A stretch of 64,000 nucleotides of DNA from NCBI RefSeq assembly GCF_046298265.1, contig NZ_JBKAHK010000003.1:1-64000 (forward strand), given 5' to 3'. Below the pieces are notes generated by a model. That model was given only the letters and a program-made list of their open reading frames with translations, searched no databases and was not told the DNA's origin. The DNA comes from Gillisia xinjiangensis (GTDB taxonomy: Bacteria; Bacteroidota; Bacteroidia; Flavobacteriales; Flavobacteriaceae). The translations under genes were made by a program, and so were the position numbers. This document shows, piece after piece, positions 61,408-64,000 of this stretch (the stretch's first letter is position 1; the number at the start of each line of letters is the position of its first letter).

Positions 61408-63798
61408 TTAATCGAATTCAATTTTTATGGTGGTGATATCCTGATAAAAATGAACAGGAATATCAAGCTTTCCACGGTGCATATAATTTTTTGCGGTATA
61501 TTTTATTCCGTTAAGCCAAACGAACTTTATTGGTTTTTGAAGGTTTTCAATATGTATTCTTACGAGTTCGATTTCTGAATCAAAATGTTCTCCTCCTTTT
61601 TCTTTTTTAATTTTCAGGTTGAGGGCCGCTCCATCATAAACACTTTCCATCCTTACTATTTCATACATGCCCTTATTATAAGAATCTGGAGTATGCCCAT
61701 CATCCTGATAAAGCATACCCTGACTGTTTTTGGTGTTTTCATCGAAGTAGTAATGCACATCCATTGTAGACGGATCATAATTTGCAGTTGTTTGCATAGG
61801 TTTTGCCATTGGAATGAATGCCCCGCCCCTCACAAAAGTTGGAATATGATCTTCCTGGATTGAAACAAGAGCAGTGCTGCCACCGCTGTATTTTTTATTT
61901 GAGTAGAAATCAAACCAATTCCCCTCACCGGGAAAATAGATCTCCTTTTCGGTTAAACTGTCGGACATTACGGGGGCGATCAAAAAGTCATTTCCCCATA
62001 AATAGGTATCGGCTATTTCGTATAACTCCATATTTTCAGGTTCCTCAAAAAACAAAGGTCGCATTAGAGGATTTCCGGTATGACTGTTTTCAAAGGCAAG
62101 CGTATAATTATAGGGCAGCAATTTGTATCTTAATTCGATTGCTGTTTTGGCCAGAGCTTTGGTTTCAGCGTTTTTAAAAACCGGTTCTGAAGGTACTTCT
62201 TCCTGTGCATGCGGGCGAAAAACAGGTTGAAAAACTCCGTACTGAAGCCAACGATTATATAGTTCATCATCTTCCAGATCTCCGGCAAATCCACCAAGAT
62301 CTGAATGCATATACGCAAGGCCCTGCAATCCCATTTGAAGCGAAATTTCCGGCTGGGCTTTTAAGCCGCCCCAACTTCTGTTCACATCCCCGGACCAGGG
62401 AATCAATCCGAAACGTTGAGATCCGGCTGCCCCGGCACGCATTAAGATAAATGGCCGCTGATTGGACAAATCGGTGCTGTAGCCATCGTACAGCAATTTT
62501 GCCCAATAATGTCCGTAAATATTATGGACCTCATCTGCAGAACCCGAAACATGTTGTAAGGCAGAAGGATGCACTTCAGGTTCTCCAAGATCGCCCCACC
62601 AACCGGCAACGCCCATTTCTGTGAGATCCTTGTATATATTCCAGAACCAGGTTTGCGCCTTTGGTTTAAAAATATCGATCAGGCCGGTGTTTCCAAAATA
62701 AAAATCATAAATAAAGGGTTTTCCTGCTTTATCGGTTGCAAGAACCTCTTCGGCTACAGCTTCCTCCCATTTTTTTGAAGTAGTCAAAATAAAAGGTTCT
62801 GTCACTAAAATAGTTTTAACTCCCTGCTGCTTTAAATCTTCGATCATTTTCTTCGGCTCCGGAAATGAATCCCGAACAAACTCCAGACTCCCCATAGTTC
62901 CCTGGATTTCATGTCCAAACCAGAATAGATCAAGGATCACGGCATCCACGGGAATACTGTCATTTTTAAACTTTTCAATAGTCTCCTTCACCTCTTTCTG
63001 AGAATGATATCCAAACCTGCTGGAAAAATTCCCAAAGGTCCATCGCGGGGGCAAAGGTTGTCTGCCGGTTAACAAGGTATAATTGTCAAGGATTTTCTCC
63101 CAGGTTTCTCCTACTATGAGCTGGTAGGTTTTTCTCCCGCTAATGGTCTCATAAGTAAGGGAGTTATCCTCCCTGCTGTCCAGGTCCAAAAATCCTATTG
63201 GTGCATTATCAAAATGCAGCATATACTTATTCGAAGATAAAACGATTGATAGGCTGAAATTTAATAATTCCGACCGTTCCTCATATCCATAATGGGCACG
63301 GTTATACAATTCCAACCTGTTTCCCCTTCTATTCATCCCCAAGGCTCTTGCGCCTCCCCCAAAAAGAACTTCCTCTTCTTCCAGATTGAATTCTATTTTT
63401 TCGTGGGTTTCATCCTTGAAATATCCTGTTTTTTCAGAAATAACCGGTTCTTCATTAAAAAAATACTGAATATGAAAAGGCTTTTTAGTGATCAGAACAT
63501 CGATGCCTTCAGAATCTATTTTCACCGAAGCCTTGTCTTCAGAAACCGTGAAAAGGACTTTTTCAGGAATAAGGATAACCGCATGGGAAACCGTATCCCT
63601 GGTTTTACCTTCTGGAATAAAGTTGGTTTCCATAATTTCAGAAGTATAAGGCTGAAAAATATAAGTTCCTTTGGCTACAGCAACTTTAACCGAATTTTCT
63701 AAAACTTCATAACCCTCATAAATCCTGTCCGGGTTTTGTGCATTTAGAAATGAACTTCCTGCAATAAAAAAAACGAAAATTAATTTTAATAATTTCAT
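61408..63798 (-). CDS. GH31 alpha-glucosidase
   Basis: Secreted enzyme of 796 residues with a Sec signal peptide (MKLLKLIFVFFIAGSSFLNAQ) and no lipobox cysteine. An N-terminal beta-domain is followed by the GH31 barrel with FGNFSSRFGYHSQKEV, the nucleophile region GWWGDLGEPEVHPSA and the acid/base region YMHSDLGGFAGD, then two C-terminal beta-domains. Retaining alpha-glucosidases of this type release glucose from malto-oligosaccharide ends. The operon context with two GH13 enzymes fits starch breakdown. It is 47 bases upstream of the second GH13 gene. Confidence 0.94.
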   Translation of the reverse strand: MKLLKLIFVFFIAGSSFLNAQNPDRIYEGYEVLENSVKVAVAKGTYIFQPYTSEIMETNFIPEGKTRDTVSHAVILIPEKVLFTVSEDKASVKIDSEGIDVLITKKPFHIQYFFNEEPVISEKTGYFKDETHEKIEFNLEEEEVLFGGGARALGMNRRGNRLELYNRAHYGYEERSELLNFSLSIVLSSNKYMLHFDNAPIGFLDLDSREDNSLTYETISGRKTYQLIVGETWEKILDNYTLLTGRQPLPPRWTFGNFSSRFGYHSQKEVKETIEKFKNDSIPVDAVILDLFWFGHEIQGTMGSLEFVRDSFPEPKKMIEDLKQQGVKTILVTEPFILTTSKKWEEAVAEEVLATDKAGKPFIYDFYFGNTGLIDIFKPKAQTWFWNIYKDLTEMGVAGWWGDLGEPEVHPSALQHVSGSADEVHNIYGHYWAKLLYDGYSTDLSNQRPFILMRAGAAGSQRFGLIPWSGDVNRSWGGLKAQPEISLQMGLQGLAYMHSDLGGFAGDLEDDELYNRWLQYGVFQPVFRPHAQEEVPSEPVFKNAETKALAKTAIELRYKLLPYNYTLAFENSHTGNPLMRPLFFEEPENMELYEIADTYLWGNDFLIAPVMSDSLTEKEIYFPGEGNWFDFYSNKKYSGGSTALVSIQEDHIPTFVRGGAFIPMAKPMQTTANYDPSTMDVHYYFDENTKNSQGMLYQDDGHTPDSYNKGMYEIVRMESVYDGAALNLKIKKEKGGEHFDSEIELVRIHIENLQKPIKFVWLNGIKYTAKNYMHRGKLDIPVHFYQDITTIKIEFD

Positions 63799-63845
63799 GA
63801 AGTTATTTGGATTGGTATTTATAGTTTCTTTTTAGCCTTAAATCA

Positions 63846-64000
63846 CTACTTTTTCGTTGTAAGCAGGAGAATCCCTTTTGAAGTTATTTCAAGGTTATTT
63901 TCAAAAATAAAAGATTCGTCGGTTAGGATGTTCTTCACTTGTTTTCCCAGCAAACCAACCTCCTCAAACCGGTTTAAGTCCAGCGAGATCGGTTCCTCAT
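63846..64000 (-). CDS. C-terminal end of a further gene, probably a glycoside hydrolase (partial)
   Basis: Reading in from the right edge on the minus strand, an open frame encodes about 51 residues (EEPISLDLNRFEEVGLLGKQ, then VKNILTDESF, to ILLLTTKK) and stops at TAG 63846-63848. The pattern resembles the beta-sandwich C-terminal domain that closes GH13 amylases. With three glycan hydrolases downstream, another alpha-amylase is likely, but the catalytic part lies outside the window. Confidence 0.5.
   Translation of the reverse strand, partial: EEPISLDLNRFEEVGLLGKQVKNILTDESFIFENNLEITSKGILLLTTKK

Overview
The window looks like a chromosomal segment of a member of the Bacteroidota, most likely family Flavobacteriaceae. 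The DNA is AT-rich and start codons lack clear Shine-Dalgarno sequences. A few candidate TAnnTTTG-type -7 boxes are visible. The gene content is typical of the group: TonB-dependent receptors with carboxypeptidase-like N-domains, a FecI/FecR pair, lipoprotein glycoside hydrolases, and arginine synthesis with an N-acylornithine transcarbamylase. The species cannot be named from the sequence alone. No rRNA, tRNA or CRISPR array was seen.

Layout. Positions 1-8.6 kb hold housekeeping genes: dnaK, serine ammonia-lyase, a CPBP protease, a small secreted NTF2-like protein, panB, an RluA-type pseudouridine synthase and a helical protein of unknown role. From 8.7 to 29.8 kb lies an amino-acid biosynthesis island. 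A leuA-leuC-leuD-leuB operon on the plus strand converges on a long minus-strand arginine operon (GNAT, argG, argC, proC, argD, argF, argB, argE-like, argH). Behind the arginine operon is a minus-strand ilvD-ilvB-ilvN-ilvC-ilvA operon, preceded by a tiny Ile/Val-rich leader ORF. From 30 to 41 kb there is an Oar-like TonB-dependent receptor, a decayed IS4-family transposase with a repeat inserted in it, a MATE exporter, and a FecI sigma / FecR anti-sigma / STN-TonB receptor signalling set. A GNAT-nitrilase fusion follows.

From 43.1 to 47.8 kb is the most unusual region. A LuxR-type response regulator and a one-TM histidine kinase are cotranscribed with a 7-TM protein and a small soluble protein. 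A second paralogous pair of small protein plus 7-TM protein lies upstream. Each pair has a conserved, highly structured leader, and a third leader copy stands alone. I recognise no named system here.

From 47.8 to 52.8 kb is a 5-oxoprolinase locus (pxpA, pxpB, pxpC) with an Nramp-related transporter that lacks the usual metal-binding residues, plus a DUF2891 lipoprotein. The rest is a YifB/ComM ATPase, a GlcNAc-kinase-like protein, pfkA-gapA, and an alpha-glucan degradation operon (GH31, two GH13 lipoproteins and the end of a further probable enzyme) that runs off the right edge.

Two dispersed repeat families thread through the window. One is a roughly 240-bp MITE-like element (three copies plus a remnant); its copies have near-identical 10-bp flanking direct repeats and two of them sit exactly on stop codons. 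The other is a roughly 85-100-bp hairpin-forming element, found four times and always just upstream of a start codon, three times between genes of the leucine and isoleucine/valine operons.
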